Shown piece by piece: positions 29,151 to 39,345 of a DNA stretch of 64,000 bases (its first letter is position 1; each line of letters begins with the position of its first letter). The DNA comes from Opitutales bacterium (lineage in GTDB: Bacteria > Verrucomicrobiota > Verrucomicrobiia > Opitutales > UBA2995). Where the stretch lies: contig JAJDZZ010000026.1 of assembly GCA_022824405.1 (NCBI GenBank), forward strand, positions 124,001 to 188,000. Direction: 5' to 3'. Made by a program: the position numbers and the translations under genes. A model generated the notes under the pieces. The model made no database searches, was not told the DNA's origin, and saw only the letters and a list, made by a program, of their open reading frames with translations.

Positions 29151-31304
29151 ATGAATGGTTTAGGTATATCCGCTTATAATTCGCCTAACCGCGAATACCC
29201 CTTGGAGTTCACTCGCAACATCGGCGTCGCGGCCCATATCGATGCGGGCAAAACTACCGCGACCGAACGCATTCTCTACTATACCGGGGTCGTCCATAAA
29301 ATCGGGGAGGTTCACCATGGAACCGCCGTAACCGACTGGATGGCCCAGGAACGTGAGAGAGGCATTACCATTACTTCCGCGTCCATCACTTGCTCATGGA
29401 CTACAAAGCAGGGTCCCTATGGCGGAAGGGAACATCGTATCAACATTATCGATACGCCAGGCCACGTGGACTTTACGGCCGAGGTCGAGCGTTCGCTACG
29501 TGTTCTCGATGGCGCCGTAGCCGTCTTTTGTGCCGTAGGAGGCGTTCAACCCCAATCTGAAACTGTCTGGCGCCAAGCCGATAAATACGGGGTGCCCCGT
29601 CTGGCATTTGTCAACAAAATGGATCGATCCGGGGCCAATTTTTTCAGCGTCATCGACGATATGCGCGAAAAACTGGGAGCCAACGCCCACCCCTTGTTTT
29701 TGCCGATCGGTTTGGAGGAAGATTTTGTAGGTCTGGTCGATCTTGTCGCCATGAAGGCCTATTATTTTGACAAGTCCGATCCACTCGGCGTCAATTTTCA
29801 TGTCCGTGAAATTCCTGAGGAACTGGGGGAGGAGGCAATTGCCTACCGCGAAGCCCTGGTCGAGGCGATTGCCGATTACGATGACGATATTGCCGAAAAA
29901 TTTCTCCTGGGAGACACCCCGGAAGAGGATGAACTGAAGCGGGGCATCCGCAAGGCTACCCTCTCTATCGATTTTGTGGGAGTCATCCCGGGATCGGCCT
30001 TCAAAAATAAAGGGATCCAACGGCTCCTCGACGCGATTGTCGATTACTTGCCGTCCCCCCTGGACCTTCCCCCCATGATAGCTCAGAATGCGGTGGGGGA
30101 GGAAGTGGAATTGGCTCCCGACGATGGAGGCAAAGCCGCCGGCCTGGTATTTAAACTTTGGACCGACCCCTTTGCGGGGAAATTGGTCTTCTATCGGCTC
30201 TATTCCGGCAGGCTGCAAAAGGGGTCCCAGATTTACAATCCACGCACGCGAAAGATGGAGAGGGTCAGCCGCCTTCTGGTCATGAAAGCGGATGCGCGGG
30301 AAGATATCGATGTTGCCTACGCGGGAGATATTTGCGCCATCATCGGGGTCCGGAACGTGACTACCGGAGACACCCTTTGTGACAAGGTGCTCGATGTGTC
30401 CCTGGAGCCTCCCACCTTTCCCGTGCCGGTCATCTCCATGTCCATTGAACCCAACACCAAGGCCGATCAGGAGAAAATGTCCATGGCTTTGGGCAGGCTT
30501 TCGGAGGAAGATCCCACCTTCCGGGTTTCTTCCAACCCCGAGACTGGGCAGACCCTTATTTCCGGAATGGGGGAATTGCATTTGGAAATTATAAGGGACC
30601 GGTTGTTCCGGGAATTCAAAGTCCATGCCCGTGCCGGGAAACCGCGCATCGCCTATCGTGAAACGATTTCCAAAGAAGCCGAAGGAGAAGGAAAATTCGT
30701 CCGCCAGTCCGGTGGAAGGGGCCAGTACGGCCATGCCAATATCCGGATTGAACCGCAGAAACCGGGTACGGGTATCGAGGTGGTCAATAAGATCGTGGGC
30801 GGGGTCATCCCCAAGGAATTCATCAAGCCCACCGTGGATGGGATCATGGAGGCGGCCAATAACGGGGTGGTGGCCGGCTATCCGGTAATAGATTTCAAGG
30901 TGAGCATTGAGGACGGAAGCTTCCACCAAGTCGATTCCTCGGAAATGGCCTTCCGTATGGCTGGAATTTTCGCCTTCAAAGATGCCATGACCAAGGCTGG
31001 GCCTACTTTGTTGGAACCCATCATGCTGGTCGAAGTTACCACTCCCGAAGCGTATCAGGGAGATCTGATAGGTGACCTCACTCGCCGTCGTGGGCGCATC
31101 CAAAATATGCAGGTGGGAACCAGGGCCACCCAAATATCCGCCATGGTCCCTCTGGAAACCATGTTCGGCTATGCCACGGATCTGCGTTCGCTTTCCAGGG
31201 GAAGGGCCGACTACTCAATGGAACCGTCGCATTTTGCGGAAGTTCCCACCTCCCTCTCCACCCACATCGTTCAAACCTCTCACCGCGAACCCGTTCGCGC
31301 CTGA
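29151..31304 (+). CDS. fusA: Elongation factor G
   Basis: 717 residues from the ATG at 29151, which has a strong AAGGAGG at 29136-29142; upstream in-frame codons lie inside rpsG. P-loop [10 protein letters not shown], an unaltered switch [18 protein letters not shown] and NKMDR are all present, followed by domains II-V. EF-G translocates tRNA-mRNA and recycles ribosomes. The normal RGITI here contrasts with the altered tuf switch. rpsJ follows after 8 bases with no second tuf between. Confidence 0.98.
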   Translation: MNGLGISAYNSPNREYPLEFTRNIGVAAHIDAGKTTATERILYYTGVVHKIGEVHHGTAVTDWMAQERERGITITSASITCSWTTKQGPYGGREHRINIIDTPGHVDFTAEVERSLRVLDGAVAVFCAVGGVQPQSETVWRQADKYGVPRLAFVNKMDRSGANFFSVIDDMREKLGANAHPLFLPIGLEEDFVGLVDLVAMKAYYFDKSDPLGVNFHVREIPEELGEEAIAYREALVEAIADYDDDIAEKFLLGDTPEEDELKRGIRKATLSIDFVGVIPGSAFKNKGIQRLLDAIVDYLPSPLDLPPMIAQNAVGEEVELAPDDGGKAAGLVFKLWTDPFAGKLVFYRLYSGRLQKGSQIYNPRTRKMERVSRLLVMKADAREDIDVAYAGDICAIIGVRNVTTGDTLCDKVLDVSLEPPTFPVPVISMSIEPNTKADQEKMSMALGRLSEEDPTFRVSSNPETGQTLISGMGELHLEIIRDRLFREFKVHARAGKPRIAYRETISKEAEGEGKFVRQSGGRGQYGHANIRIEPQKPGTGIEVVNKIVGGVIPKEFIKPTVDGIMEAANNGVVAGYPVIDFKVSIEDGSFHQVDSSEMAFRMAGIFAFKDAMTKAGPTLLEPIMLVEVTTPEAYQGDLIGDLTRRRGRIQNMQVGTRATQISAMVPLETMFGYATDLRSLSRGRADYSMEPSHFAEVPTSLSTHIVQTSHREPVRA

Positions 31305-31312
31305 TTTTTTTC

Positions 31313-31621
31313 ATGTCCGGTCAGAGAATAAGGATAAAACTCAAAGGTTTCGATTTCCGGGTCATCGATTCCTCGGCCCGCGACATAGTGGACACGGCAA
31401 AGCGTTCCGGAGCCCGGGTGGCTGGGCCGGTCCCGCTTCCCGTACACATTGAAAAGTTTTCCGTGAACCGTTCGCCGCACGTGGACAAGAAATCGATGGA
31501 ACAATTTGAAATCCGCACCCACAAGCGCTTGATCGACATTATTGAACCCACCACCCAAACCGTAGACGAGTTGAAGAAATTGAACCTTCCCTCCGGGGTG
31601 GATATATCTATTAACGTATAA
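31313..31621 (+). CDS. rpsJ: 30S ribosomal protein S10 (NusE)
   Basis: 102 residues with the S10 signatures: [18 protein letters not shown] at the start, [21 protein letters not shown] in the loop that also binds NusB, and [20 protein letters not shown]. It is the first gene of the S10 cluster. Its upstream sequence is GCCTGATTTTTTTC, without a Shine-Dalgarno. The 96-base spacer to rplC contains no obvious strong hairpin. Confidence 0.98.
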   Translation: MSGQRIRIKLKGFDFRVIDSSARDIVDTAKRSGARVAGPVPLPVHIEKFSVNRSPHVDKKSMEQFEIRTHKRLIDIIEPTTQTVDELKKLNLPSGVDISINV

Positions 31622-31717
31622 CCCTTGCCAAGTCGGAACTGAATTCTATTTCCCCTTAATTGCTAACGTAGGTCTATCCCATAAACGGAGCCCCGGTTCC
31701 ACCTACCGCTTAGAACG

Positions 31718-32365
31718 ATGTTACACACCCTTATCGGAAAAAAAATTGGAATGACCCAGGTCTATGACGATGAAAATCGTTTGATCCCGGTCACCGTTAT
31801 CGAAGCCGGTCCCTGTCCCGTCACCCAGGTCAAGACTGAAGCTACCGACGGGTTTAACGCCTTGCAAATCGGTTTCGTGGGGAAAAAGGCCAAGAACATG
31901 AGCGCCGCCCAGAAGGGCCACCTGAAAAAAGCGTCTCTGGCCGGGCTTTCCCAACTCAAGGAAGTCAGGTGTGAGGGCGAACCTGCCTATAGGGTGGGCG
32001 ATACCCTGACCGTGTCGGGGTTTGCCCAAGGCAGCAAAGTCGACATAATCGGTGTGACCAAAGGACGCGGATTCCAGGGAGTGGTCAAACGATGGAATGC
32101 CAAGGGTGGACCTTCCTCCCACGGTTCCATGTTCCACCGAAGGGTGGGAGCCATCGGATTGTGCCAGGACCCTGGCCGGGTATTCAAGGGCCAAATCATG
32201 CCCGGACAAATGGGAAACAAGCGTCGTACCGTGCAAAACCTGCAGGTGGTAAAAATTTACCCGGACAAGAACCTTATACTGATCAAAGGCAGCGTCCCAG
32301 GGCACAACGGCGCCCAGGTTCTGGTGCGTAGCGCCAAAAAGAACCGGATAACCCAAACGAGTTGA
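31718..32365 (+). CDS. rplC: 50S ribosomal protein L3
   Basis: 215 residues. It begins MLHTLIGKKIGMTQVYD and has the characteristic RGFQGVVKRWNAKGGPSSHGS loop with GQMGN downstream. That loop reaches toward the peptidyl-transferase centre. It is separated from rpsJ by 96 bases. rplD follows after 14 bases. Confidence 0.98.
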   Translation: MLHTLIGKKIGMTQVYDDENRLIPVTVIEAGPCPVTQVKTEATDGFNALQIGFVGKKAKNMSAAQKGHLKKASLAGLSQLKEVRCEGEPAYRVGDTLTVSGFAQGSKVDIIGVTKGRGFQGVVKRWNAKGGPSSHGSMFHRRVGAIGLCQDPGRVFKGQIMPGQMGNKRRTVQNLQVVKIYPDKNLILIKGSVPGHNGAQVLVRSAKKNRITQTS

Positions 32366-32379
32366 GAGGAAAAGGCGCC

Positions 32380-33015
32380 ATGCAATTGAAAACTTACAAT
32401 TCGGACGGATCCTCCAATGGCTTGGAGGAATTCGATCGGGTTACCGCCTTCGCAGACGACAAAGGTCTTCAGGCCTTGAAAGAGGTTATCACCGCGATCC
32501 AGGCAAATAACCGTCAGGGTACCGCCAGCAGCAAAACGCGGGCTCAGGTATCCGGCAGCGGAAAGAAGCCATTCCGCCAAAAAGGCACTGGAATGGCCCG
32601 CCAGGGAAGCCGTCGGTCCCCCATCCTGGTGGGCGGCGGGGTAGCCATGGGCCCCAAGCCACGCGATTACAGCAAGAAGGTTAACAAAAAAGCTAAGGCT
32701 CTAGCCTTCAGGCGAGCTCTGTCCGATCGCGCCGCAGATGGATCCTTGCTCCTCATCGAAGAATTTTCTTTGCCCCAGGCCAAAACCCGCCTCATGGTGA
32801 ATATTCTCAAACAGGTGGTTCCTGAACGGGGTTCGATTCTTCTGGTGGACAGGGAATTCCAGGAAACGGTTATTTTGGCTTCGCGCAATCTCCCTTCCGT
32901 GGATTTGGAAGAAGCACCCTATCTCAACCCGCTGCAACTTTCCCTCTATGACACCATAGTCATTTCCAAGGCGGGTTTCGACACGGTCCTGAATCGAATG
33001 GAGGCAGACAACTGA
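32380..33015 (+). CDS. rplD: 50S ribosomal protein L4
   Basis: 211 residues from the ATG at 32380, preceded by GAGAGGAAAAGG. A TTG at 32362 is in frame but overlaps the rplC stop and adds no conserved residues. The exit-tunnel loop is recognisable as [25 protein letters not shown] followed by [20 protein letters not shown]. The stop overlaps the rplW start as TGATG. Confidence 0.97.
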   Translation: MQLKTYNSDGSSNGLEEFDRVTAFADDKGLQALKEVITAIQANNRQGTASSKTRAQVSGSGKKPFRQKGTGMARQGSRRSPILVGGGVAMGPKPRDYSKKVNKKAKALAFRRALSDRAADGSLLLIEEFSLPQAKTRLMVNILKQVVPERGSILLVDREFQETVILASRNLPSVDLEEAPYLNPLQLSLYDTIVISKAGFDTVLNRMEADN

Positions 33016-33305
33016 TGAAACGGCCAGAAAAAGTCATTAAAGAAGTAAGTATCACGGAGAAATCGAATATTTTGTCCTCCCATTTGGGGCAATACACCCT
33101 TTCGGTCCATCCCGACGCCGACAAAATCAATATAAAACACGCCGTGGAAAAAACCTTCGACGTATCGGTTACCCGGGTGAACACCTTGAACCGAAAAGGC
33201 AAACGCAAGTCCGACTTGAGGAGGCGGGGTAAGTTCGGTCAGAAGGCTTCCTCCAAACGCGCCATCGTGACCCTCAAGGAGGGGGACGTCATCGAAATCT
33301 TATAA
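33015..33305 (+). CDS. rplW: 50S ribosomal protein L23
   Basis: 96 residues, typical for bacterial L23, with [10 protein letters not shown] near the N-terminus and [33 protein letters not shown] in the extended loop. L23 sits at the tunnel exit and docks trigger factor and SRP. It is coupled to rplD through TGATG. Confidence 0.97.
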   Translation: MKRPEKVIKEVSITEKSNILSSHLGQYTLSVHPDADKINIKHAVEKTFDVSVTRVNTLNRKGKRKSDLRRRGKFGQKASSKRAIVTLKEGDVIEIL

Positions 33306-33322
33306 CCGCGAGTTTTCCCGTA

Positions 33323-34165
33323 ATGCCCATTGTAGATAAAAAGCCCGTAACGCCCAGCCAACGCTTTCTCAAGCAGAACAAGCAGGACCTTTCCAAGGAT
33401 AAACCCCTGAAGCGCCTGACCCTTCACAAGAAGCGTTCAGCCGGGCGCAACGCCTATGGCCGCATTACCTCCCGCCGTCGCGGAGGGGGGCACAAGCGTC
33501 ACATCCGGATAGTCGACTTCCGCAGGGAAAAGTTGGATATTCCCGCCAGGATCCAAAGTATTCAATACGATCCCAATCGGTCGGCCAACCTCGCTCTGCT
33601 GGCCTATGCCGATGGGGAGAAACGCTACATTCTGGCTCCTCGCGGTCTGCGGGAGGGAGACCAAGTCATCGCTTCGGATACCCAACGCAGCATCCGGCCC
33701 GGAAACTCGATCCGGCTTTCCAATATTCCCCCGGCCACCAAGGTTCACAATATTGAATTGATCCCTGGAAAGGGAGGTCAAATTGCCCGATCGGCCGGCA
33801 CAGCGGCACAACTGATAGGTTTGGATGACAAATTCGCCACCCTCAAGATGCCCAGTGGTGAAATTCGCCTGATCAACAAAAAGTGTCGGGCCACTATCGG
33901 TGAGGTGGGCAACACCCAACACCAGTATCGTTCAAAGGGCAAGGCCGGTCGTTCCCGTTGGCTGGGCCGCCGCCCGCGCGTGCGCGGGGTGGCCATGAAC
34001 CCCGTCGACCACCCCATGGGTGGAGGGGAAGGTCGCACTTCCGGCGGGGGGCATCCCATGTCGCCTTGGGGCCAGTTGGCCAAGGGATTTCCCACGCGGC
34101 GGAAGTCGAAAACCACCAACAAGTTTATCCTGGTCAACCGTAACGGTAAGAAATTCAAGCGATAA
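33323..34165 (+). CDS. rplB: 50S ribosomal protein L2
   Basis: 280 residues. [18 protein letters not shown] and the C-terminal [18 protein letters not shown] containing the peptidyl-transferase-associated histidine are present. The tail reads [14 protein letters not shown], with Gly where Arg is common. No Shine-Dalgarno precedes the ATG. rpsS follows after 5 bases. Confidence 0.98.
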   Translation: MPIVDKKPVTPSQRFLKQNKQDLSKDKPLKRLTLHKKRSAGRNAYGRITSRRRGGGHKRHIRIVDFRREKLDIPARIQSIQYDPNRSANLALLAYADGEKRYILAPRGLREGDQVIASDTQRSIRPGNSIRLSNIPPATKVHNIELIPGKGGQIARSAGTAAQLIGLDDKFATLKMPSGEIRLINKKCRATIGEVGNTQHQYRSKGKAGRSRWLGRRPRVRGVAMNPVDHPMGGGEGRTSGGGHPMSPWGQLAKGFPTRRKSKTTNKFILVNRNGKKFKR

Positions 34166-34170
34166 TCCCA

Positions 34171-34440
34171 ATGGCGCGTTCTCAAAAAAAAGGCTATTTT
34201 GTCGATCCGAAGTTGATGGACCGGGTGGAGGCTGCACAAAAGGCCAATTCCCGCAAACCCATCAAAACCTGGTCGCGCCGATCGACCATCACGCCGGATT
34301 TCATCGGCCTCACTGTCAGCGTGCACAATGGCCGTGCTTTTCTCCCGCTCTATATCACCGAAAACATGGTGGGCCACAAGCTGGGTGAATTTGCCCCCAC
34401 ACGGACCTTCAGGGGGCACGGTTCTCACACCAAAAAATAA
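34171..34440 (+). CDS. rpsS: 30S ribosomal protein S19
   Basis: 89 residues, the standard length. [23 protein letters not shown] and [17 protein letters not shown] are the diagnostic blocks. S19 forms a complex with S13 in the 30S head. It is followed after 9 bases not by rplV but by a small exported-protein gene. Confidence 0.98.
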   Translation: MARSQKKGYFVDPKLMDRVEAAQKANSRKPIKTWSRRSTITPDFIGLTVSVHNGRAFLPLYITENMVGHKLGEFAPTRTFRGHGSHTKK

Positions 34441-34449
34441 TCCTTCGCC

Positions 34450-34800
34450 ATGAAAGGGAAATTCGGCTCATCAATGATTTTGGCAACCTGCTTGTTGGGA
34501 GGGATGTTTTTCCCCACTTTGCAAGCGGAGGTCCCGGACCGCCCGGGGGAGTTGGTCATCTGCATTATCGAGCCTGGCGACCTGACCGATTTAATCGGTA
34601 TCAACGGAGGCCTGGAACAAGGGTTGCTCCCCGGCATGGTATTATCCGTTTTCCGCAATGGCCAAAGGGTGGGGGAGTTGCTCCTTACCAGGGTCCAAGA
34701 ACAATGTGCAGTGGCCCTGATCGCCGCTCTCGAACCTAAAAAAACGCTTGCGGTCGGGGATAGGGCCACTCCAAAACTAGGTAAATTCAAACCGATCTGA
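34450..34800 (+). CDS. Small exported protein inserted between rpsS and rplV, unknown
   Basis: 116 residues. A signal peptide is clear: basic MKGKFGSS, hydrophobic core about 9-22, and a predicted cut near LQA-EV (about residue 26). The mature part of about 90 residues is a beta-rich domain with a turn GLEQGLLPGMVLSVFRNGQ, then VGELLLTRVQ and a final KTLAVGDRATP, a pattern seen in small exported domains where a protein avoids or saturates a substrate groove; I cannot name a family. It is in phase with the operon (9 bases after rpsS, 3 before rplV), so it must share the S10 transcript. An exported protein is unexpected in this position. Confidence 0.8.
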   Translation: MKGKFGSSMILATCLLGGMFFPTLQAEVPDRPGELVICIIEPGDLTDLIGINGGLEQGLLPGMVLSVFRNGQRVGELLLTRVQEQCAVALIAALEPKKTLAVGDRATPKLGKFKPI

Positions 34801-34803
34801 CCC

Positions 34804-35139
34804 ATGGAAGTTCAGGCCCTCACCAAATACGTCCGTCTCTCCCCCAAGAAGGCCCGGGAAATTACCCGGGAGATTCAGGGATTGCGCGCCTGGAAAGCCC
34901 AGGAAATACTCCGTTTTATTCCGCGTAAATCTGCCCGGCTGGTGGCAAAGACCTTGCACTCCGCCATAGCCAACGTTGAAAATAACCACAATCGACCGGG
35001 TGAGGATCTGATTGTTTCCAAAGCCGTTATCGAACAGGGACCTACCTTGAAACGTTTTCGTGCCGGAGCCCGCGGCTCGGCCAAACCCATCAAAAAGAGA
35101 ACCAGCCACATTCGCATCGTTTTATCGGATCGAGAATAA
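34804..35139 (+). CDS. rplV: 50S ribosomal protein L22
   Basis: 111 residues, with LSPKKAREITREIQGL at the N-terminus and the tunnel-lining hairpin GPTLKRFRAGARGSAKPIKKRTSHIRIVL intact, the region where macrolide-resistance changes occur in other bacteria. It lies 3 bases after the inserted exported-protein gene. Confidence 0.97.
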   Translation: MEVQALTKYVRLSPKKAREITREIQGLRAWKAQEILRFIPRKSARLVAKTLHSAIANVENNHNRPGEDLIVSKAVIEQGPTLKRFRAGARGSAKPIKKRTSHIRIVLSDRE

Positions 35140-35157
35140 TCGCCGACAAATTGCCTC

Positions 35158-35811
35158 ATGGGACAAAAAACACATCCAATCGGTTTCCGACTAGCCGTTC
35201 GCCGTAACTGGCAATCCCGCTGGTACGCTGACAAGAGAAACTTTAGTCGGTTTCTGGAGGACGACCACAAGATCCGTATGGCGCTGGCGGAAAGGCTCAG
35301 GTATGCCTCGGTGCCGCGAATTTTTATTGAGAGGGCTTCCAGCCGGATCCGGGTAAAAATTTACACCGCTCGTCCGGGAATCGTCATTGGCCGAAAGGGG
35401 CAGGAACTGGAAAAGCTCAAGGTCCGCCTCAACAAGTTGATGAACCGGGAAGTCTTGTTGGATATCCAGGAAATCAAGAAGCCCGAATTGGAGGCGCAGT
35501 TGGTTGCCGAAAATGTGGCGCTGCAATTGGAGCGCCGCATATCATTCCGCCGCGCCATGAAAAAGGCCGTGCAAATTGCCCATAGCCTGGGGGCGGAGGG
35601 CATAAAGATCCGTGTGGCGGGTCGTTTGGGTGGGGCGGATATTGCCCGTGCCGAAATGGTGAAGCAGGGTCGCATCCCCTTACACACCCTCCGGGAAAAT
35701 ATCGACTACGGGTTTGCTGAAGCCAGGACCGTGTACGGGGTGATCGGCGTTAAGTGCTGGCTGCTCAAGGAAGGGGAAAAAACGGATTCATTTAAACGGA
35801 GTCGGATTTGA
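35158..35811 (+). CDS. rpsC: 30S ribosomal protein S3
   Basis: 217 residues. It begins MGQKTHPIGFRLA, and the KH domain contains GIVIGRKGQELEKL. The C-terminal domain GRLGGADIARAEMVKQGRIPLHTLRENIDYG is the mRNA-entry part with helicase-related basic residues. rplP starts 3 bases downstream. Confidence 0.98.
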   Translation: MGQKTHPIGFRLAVRRNWQSRWYADKRNFSRFLEDDHKIRMALAERLRYASVPRIFIERASSRIRVKIYTARPGIVIGRKGQELEKLKVRLNKLMNREVLLDIQEIKKPELEAQLVAENVALQLERRISFRRAMKKAVQIAHSLGAEGIKIRVAGRLGGADIARAEMVKQGRIPLHTLRENIDYGFAEARTVYGVIGVKCWLLKEGEKTDSFKRSRI

Positions 35812-35814
35812 TTT

Positions 35815-36231
35815 ATGGCCTTAATTCCATCCAGAACCAAGTACCGCAAACAGCAAAAAGGGCGGGTCAAAGGCAAAGCCCAGCGAGGCAATTCCCTGGC
35901 CTTCGGGGATTTCGGAATGCAATCGCTGGAGCGTGCCTCGATTACATCGGCCCAGATTGAGGCGGCGCGGGTTGCGGTTACCCGCCACCTCAAGAGAAAG
36001 GGAAAAGTGTGGATACGCATCTTTCCTCACAAGCCCATTACCAAGAAACCGTTGGAAACCCGCATGGGTAAAGGAAAGGGCGCCGTGGAGCGTTGGGTGG
36101 CGCCGGTCAAGCCGGGCACTATGCTATTTGAAGTGGGTGGAGTCCCCATTTCGCTGGCCCGGGCCGGGCTGCGTCTGGCCGATACCAAGTTGCCTTGTCG
36201 GTGCCGTTTCGTTTCCCGGGAGGTAGAGTGA
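35815..36231 (+). CDS. rplP: 50S ribosomal protein L16
   Basis: 138 residues with [54 protein letters not shown] and [21 protein letters not shown]16 organises the A-site of the large subunit. The gene is tightly packed after rpsC. Confidence 0.97.
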   Translation: MALIPSRTKYRKQQKGRVKGKAQRGNSLAFGDFGMQSLERASITSAQIEAARVAVTRHLKRKGKVWIRIFPHKPITKKPLETRMGKGKGAVERWVAPVKPGTMLFEVGGVPISLARAGLRLADTKLPCRCRFVSREVE

Positions 36232-36242
36232 GAAATGAGATT

Positions 36243-36446
36243 ATGAAAGCGGAGGCAATCAGGAATCTTTCCCCACAGGAAATTGAGAAAATGCTGCGCG
36301 ATTCTCGGCAGGAATTGTTAAACTTGCGTTTACGCAAGCAATCCGGGCAAATTGAAAAGACCCATGAAATGAGGGAGTTGCGCCGTGAAATCGCCCGCTT
36401 GCAAACCATAATCAAGGAGCGGCGAGCGGTCGCCTCTGCCCAATAA
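36243..36446 (+). CDS. rpmC: 50S ribosomal protein L29
   Basis: 67 residues from the ATG at 36243. The frame is open upstream into rplP but not conserved there. It is an all-helical protein with the LRLRKQSGQIEKTHEMRELRREIARL signature at the helical hairpin. It binds near the tunnel exit beside L23. Confidence 0.95.
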   Translation: MKAEAIRNLSPQEIEKMLRDSRQELLNLRLRKQSGQIEKTHEMRELRREIARLQTIIKERRAVASAQ

Positions 36447-36461
36447 ACAAGGAAGGGAACA

Positions 36462-36731
36462 ATGGGCCAAACGAGAAATAAACGCAAACGCTTGCAAGGA
36501 GTAGTGACCAGCAAAACGGGCGACAAGTCTGTCAAGGTTACGGTCTCCTACAAGATTCCCCACCCTCGGTTTCAAAAGGTGATCAACCGGAAAACCGTCC
36601 TTCACGCCCATGACGAGAAGAACGAAACCAAGCCCGGTGACAAAGTCGAAATCATGGAAACCCGCCCCTTGAGCAAGTTAAAGCGCTGGCGCACCACCCG
36701 TATTCTGGAAGCCGCCCCGCCACTCGACTGA
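36462..36731 (+). CDS. rpsQ: 30S ribosomal protein S17
   Basis: 89 residues, an OB-fold protein. Its KRLQGVVTSKTGDKSVKVTV opening and ETRPLSKLKRWRTTRILE ending are diagnostic. A purine-rich AAGGAAGGG precedes the ATG. Confidence 0.97.
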   Translation: MGQTRNKRKRLQGVVTSKTGDKSVKVTVSYKIPHPRFQKVINRKTVLHAHDEKNETKPGDKVEIMETRPLSKLKRWRTTRILEAAPPLD

Positions 36732-36758
36732 AGGGTAGAAAGGAGAGGATAGTTTACC

Positions 36759-37124
36759 GTGATCCAACTATTGAGCAGACTGGAAATTGCCGACAATACA
36801 GGGGCCAAGAAGGCAACCATGATCCGTCGCCTGGGCCAATTGAAGAAAACAGCCGGCATCGGGGATATCATCGTGGTCAACATCAAGGAAAGTTCCACCG
36901 ATGCTTCGGTCAAAAAAGGGGAAGTGGCCCGCGCCGTGGTGGTCAGGACGAAAGCTCCGATTCGCCGCCCCGACGGTAGTTACCTCCGTTTTGACAGCAA
37001 CGCTATCGTGCTGATAGATGCCAACAAGAATCCTAGGGGAACCCGCATATTCGGGCCGGTGGCCCGCGAACTGCGCCTCAAGCGTTTCATGAAGATTATT
37101 TCCCTGGCCCCGGAGGTCCTGTAA
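36759..37124 (+). CDS. rplN: 50S ribosomal protein L14
   Basis: 121 residues, starting with GTG after AGAAAGGAGAGG. It has the family opening [22 protein letters not shown] and [26 protein letters not shown]. It forms an intersubunit bridge and is the target of RsfS. Its stop overlaps the rplX start as TAATG. Confidence 0.97.
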   Translation: MIQLLSRLEIADNTGAKKATMIRRLGQLKKTAGIGDIIVVNIKESSTDASVKKGEVARAVVVRTKAPIRRPDGSYLRFDSNAIVLIDANKNPRGTRIFGPVARELRLKRFMKIISLAPEVL

Positions 37125-37381
37125 TGAAGAGTCACATCAAAACCGGAGATATGGTTGTGGTCATCAGCGGAAGCCATAAAGGCAAATCCGGCAAGGTGCT
37201 TCAACTGGTAAAACATAGAAAGAGAGCCTTGGTCGAAGGCCTCAATATGGTCCATCGCCATCAAAAACCGACCGACCCAAATGACCCGCAATCCGGGGGC
37301 ATCATCGAACGCGAAGCCAGCATCCACGTGTCCAATCTGATGAGGGAGTCCCGCTACAACGCCCGCCAATCGAAAAAATAA
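37124..37381 (+). CDS. rplX: 50S ribosomal protein L24
   Basis: 85 residues, shorter than the usual 100-105. The KOW motif is [18 protein letters not shown], followed by [13 protein letters not shown] and [15 protein letters not shown]. The shortening is at the C-terminus, which stops soon after the SNL strand. Translationally coupled to rplN. A 99-base spacer, in which I see nothing, precedes rplE. Confidence 0.95.
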   Translation: MKSHIKTGDMVVVISGSHKGKSGKVLQLVKHRKRALVEGLNMVHRHQKPTDPNDPQSGGIIEREASIHVSNLMRESRYNARQSKK

Positions 37382-37480
37382 ACCACTAAGGCTTGCCAAC
37401 CCCATTTGATATTGTCTTTGTCCAACGTTTTTCCCATTTGCTCTACTGATCGGCCCCGCTAAATTGCTCGGCTCAACACC

Positions 37481-38029
37481 ATGAACCAACCCAGTTTAAA
37501 AACCCATTATCACGAGAAGATAGTTCCGGAACTGTTGAAAACGCGACAGTTGAAGAACAAGCTTCAGGTGGCCAGGGTGGAGAAAGTCGTTCTCAACTCG
37601 GGGGTTAGCACTTCCAAGGACAAGAACGTGATCAACGACGTGGCTAAGGATATGGCCCTGATTTCCGGGCAAAAACCGGTAATCACACGCGCCAGAAAAA
37701 GTGTATCCAATTTCAAGTTGCGTACCGGCATGCCCATCGGGGTAAAAGTCACATTGCGGGGAAATCAGATGTGGGAATTCCTTTACCGCTTGATTTCCGT
37801 TTCCCTTCCCCTTATCCGGGATTTCCGGGGGGTTGGCAGCAAATTGGACGGTCGTGGAAATTACAGCCTCGGCATCGCCGACCACACCATTTTCCCTGAA
37901 ATCAATTTGGACACTCACAAGCACACCATTGGTCTCGATGTCTGTATTGTCACCTCGGCCAAGACCGATGAGGAAGGACTTGAATTGCTCACAATGCTGG
38001 GAATGCCCTTTAGAAAATCAAAAACCTGA
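37481..38029 (+). CDS. rplE: 50S ribosomal protein L5
   Basis: 182 residues with [30 protein letters not shown] and the C-terminal [16 protein letters not shown]5 binds 5S rRNA and contacts the P-site tRNA. No Shine-Dalgarno is visible (GGCTCAACACC before ATG). Confidence 0.97.
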   Translation: MNQPSLKTHYHEKIVPELLKTRQLKNKLQVARVEKVVLNSGVSTSKDKNVINDVAKDMALISGQKPVITRARKSVSNFKLRTGMPIGVKVTLRGNQMWEFLYRLISVSLPLIRDFRGVGSKLDGRGNYSLGIADHTIFPEINLDTHKHTIGLDVCIVTSAKTDEEGLELLTMLGMPFRKSKT

Positions 38030-38039
38030 ACCCGTTACC

Positions 38040-38345
38040 ATGGCCAAAAAATCTGCCATATACCGAAACAAAATGCGTGAGCGCCTCGTGGCCAAGTACG
38101 CGGCCGAGCGCGCCGAACTGAAAAAAATCCTGTCAAATCCCGATGTCGGAGACGAAGAATTTTTCCAGGCCCAGCGAAAATTGTCCCAACTCCCCCGCAA
38201 CTCATCCCCGGTGCGGTTGCGCAATCGATGCGTTGTCACGGGCAGGCCGCGAGCCTATATGGGGCGGTTCGGCCTATCCCGCATCACCTTTCGAGAACTC
38301 GCCTTGGCCGGCCGCATTCCCGGGGTCACGAAATCGTCCTGGTGA
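38040..38345 (+). CDS. rpsN: 30S ribosomal protein S14, zinc-free form
   Basis: 101 residues from the ATG at 38040. This is the long, zinc-independent type: the C-terminal block [30 protein letters not shown] has no CxxC pairs. It opens [16 protein letters not shown]. The frame is open upstream into rplE but is not conserved there. Confidence 0.97.
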   Translation: MAKKSAIYRNKMRERLVAKYAAERAELKKILSNPDVGDEEFFQAQRKLSQLPRNSSPVRLRNRCVVTGRPRAYMGRFGLSRITFRELALAGRIPGVTKSSW

Positions 38346-38391
38346 AACAGCCACCGTATGAAGCAGGGGTAACATCCGGCAACTCAGCAAC

Positions 38392-38784
38392 ATGACCGAT
38401 CCAATAGCAGATTTCCTGACCCAAATCCGCAATGCCGTGAAGGTTAAGAAAAAGACCTGCACCGTCCCGCATTCCAAAATGAAGGCCGGTATTGCAGGAA
38501 TCCTGAAAGAATGCGGTTACATCAGGGGGTTTAGGGAAAGCGAAGCCGTCGCCCCTCGAAAAAACCTGACCATCGAATTGAAATACGTCGATGGGGTGCC
38601 CGCCATTACCGAACTCCATCGGGTCAGCCGCCCGGGCCGGCGCCTCTATTTCGGCGCTAATGAGATACCCAAGGTCCTGGGTGGTATGGGAGCGGGAATT
38701 TTGACCACCTCCCATGGATTGATGACAGACCGGGAGGCTCGTCGACAACATCTGGGCGGTGAAATGGTAGCCAGAGTCTGGTGA
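38392..38784 (+). CDS. rpsH: 30S ribosomal protein S8
   Basis: 130 residues. It opens MTDPIADFLTQIRNA, and the C-terminal rRNA-binding region reads GAGILTTSHGLMTDREARRQHLGGEMVARVW. In E. coli S8 represses the spc operon; whether it does so here cannot be read from the sequence. Confidence 0.97.
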   Translation: MTDPIADFLTQIRNAVKVKKKTCTVPHSKMKAGIAGILKECGYIRGFRESEAVAPRKNLTIELKYVDGVPAITELHRVSRPGRRLYFGANEIPKVLGGMGAGILTTSHGLMTDREARRQHLGGEMVARVW

Positions 38785-38794
38785 GGAGGGCAGG

Positions 38795-39331
38795 ATGAGT
38801 AGAATTGGAAAGTTGCCGGTTCAAATTCCGGAGAAGGTTACGGTCACGGTGAAGGGCAACTCGGTGGCGGTGGAAGGCCCAAGGGGCAAATTATCCCGTA
38901 CCTTTCCCGAGGTGGTGGACATTGCCAAAACAGATTCCCAGGTAACAGTGGCCCCGAGGCAAAACTCCCGGTTTGCCCGCAGCATGCATGGCACAGCCCG
39001 CTCTCTCATCGCAAACATGGTCAAAGGAGTGGTGGAAGGCTACCACAAGGACTTGGAGATAAGGGGTGTGGGATTCAGAGCTGTGCTCACCGGCAGAACG
39101 CTGGACATGAATCTCGGTTATTCGCATCCGGCCATCTATTCAATTCCCGATGGAGTCGAGGTGACGGTCAAGGACAATACCAGAATCAAGGTGGAGGGCA
39201 TCGACAAACAATTGGTAGGTGAGGTGGCGGCGGCCATTCGCAGGTTCTATCCCCCGGAGCCTTACAAGGGCAGGGGTGTCAGGATCGTGGGAGAATACGT
39301 TCGGCGCAAGGAGGGTAAGACCGCCGGTTAA
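38795..39331 (+). CDS. rplF: 50S ribosomal protein L6
   Basis: 178 residues, two tandem L6 folds. It opens MSRIGKLPVQIP and the second domain ends PPEPYKGRGVRIVGEYVRRKEGKTAG. A good GAGGAGGG lies before the ATG. L6 sits at the base of the GTPase-factor binding region. Confidence 0.98.
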   Translation: MSRIGKLPVQIPEKVTVTVKGNSVAVEGPRGKLSRTFPEVVDIAKTDSQVTVAPRQNSRFARSMHGTARSLIANMVKGVVEGYHKDLEIRGVGFRAVLTGRTLDMNLGYSHPAIYSIPDGVEVTVKDNTRIKVEGIDKQLVGEVAAAIRRFYPPEPYKGRGVRIVGEYVRRKEGKTAG

Positions 39332-39345
39332 CCTGGAAAAGTGGG

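Noticed and set aside
28052-30178. A 16-base sequence accgacccctttgcgg present at 28052-28067 and again in fusA at 30163-30178
   Set aside because: By chance about one such coincidence is expected in a 64 kb window, and the flanks do not match.
29496-31133. A 545-codon minus-strand frame inside fusA
   Set aside because: It is antisense to EF-G, without recognisable domain or start context.
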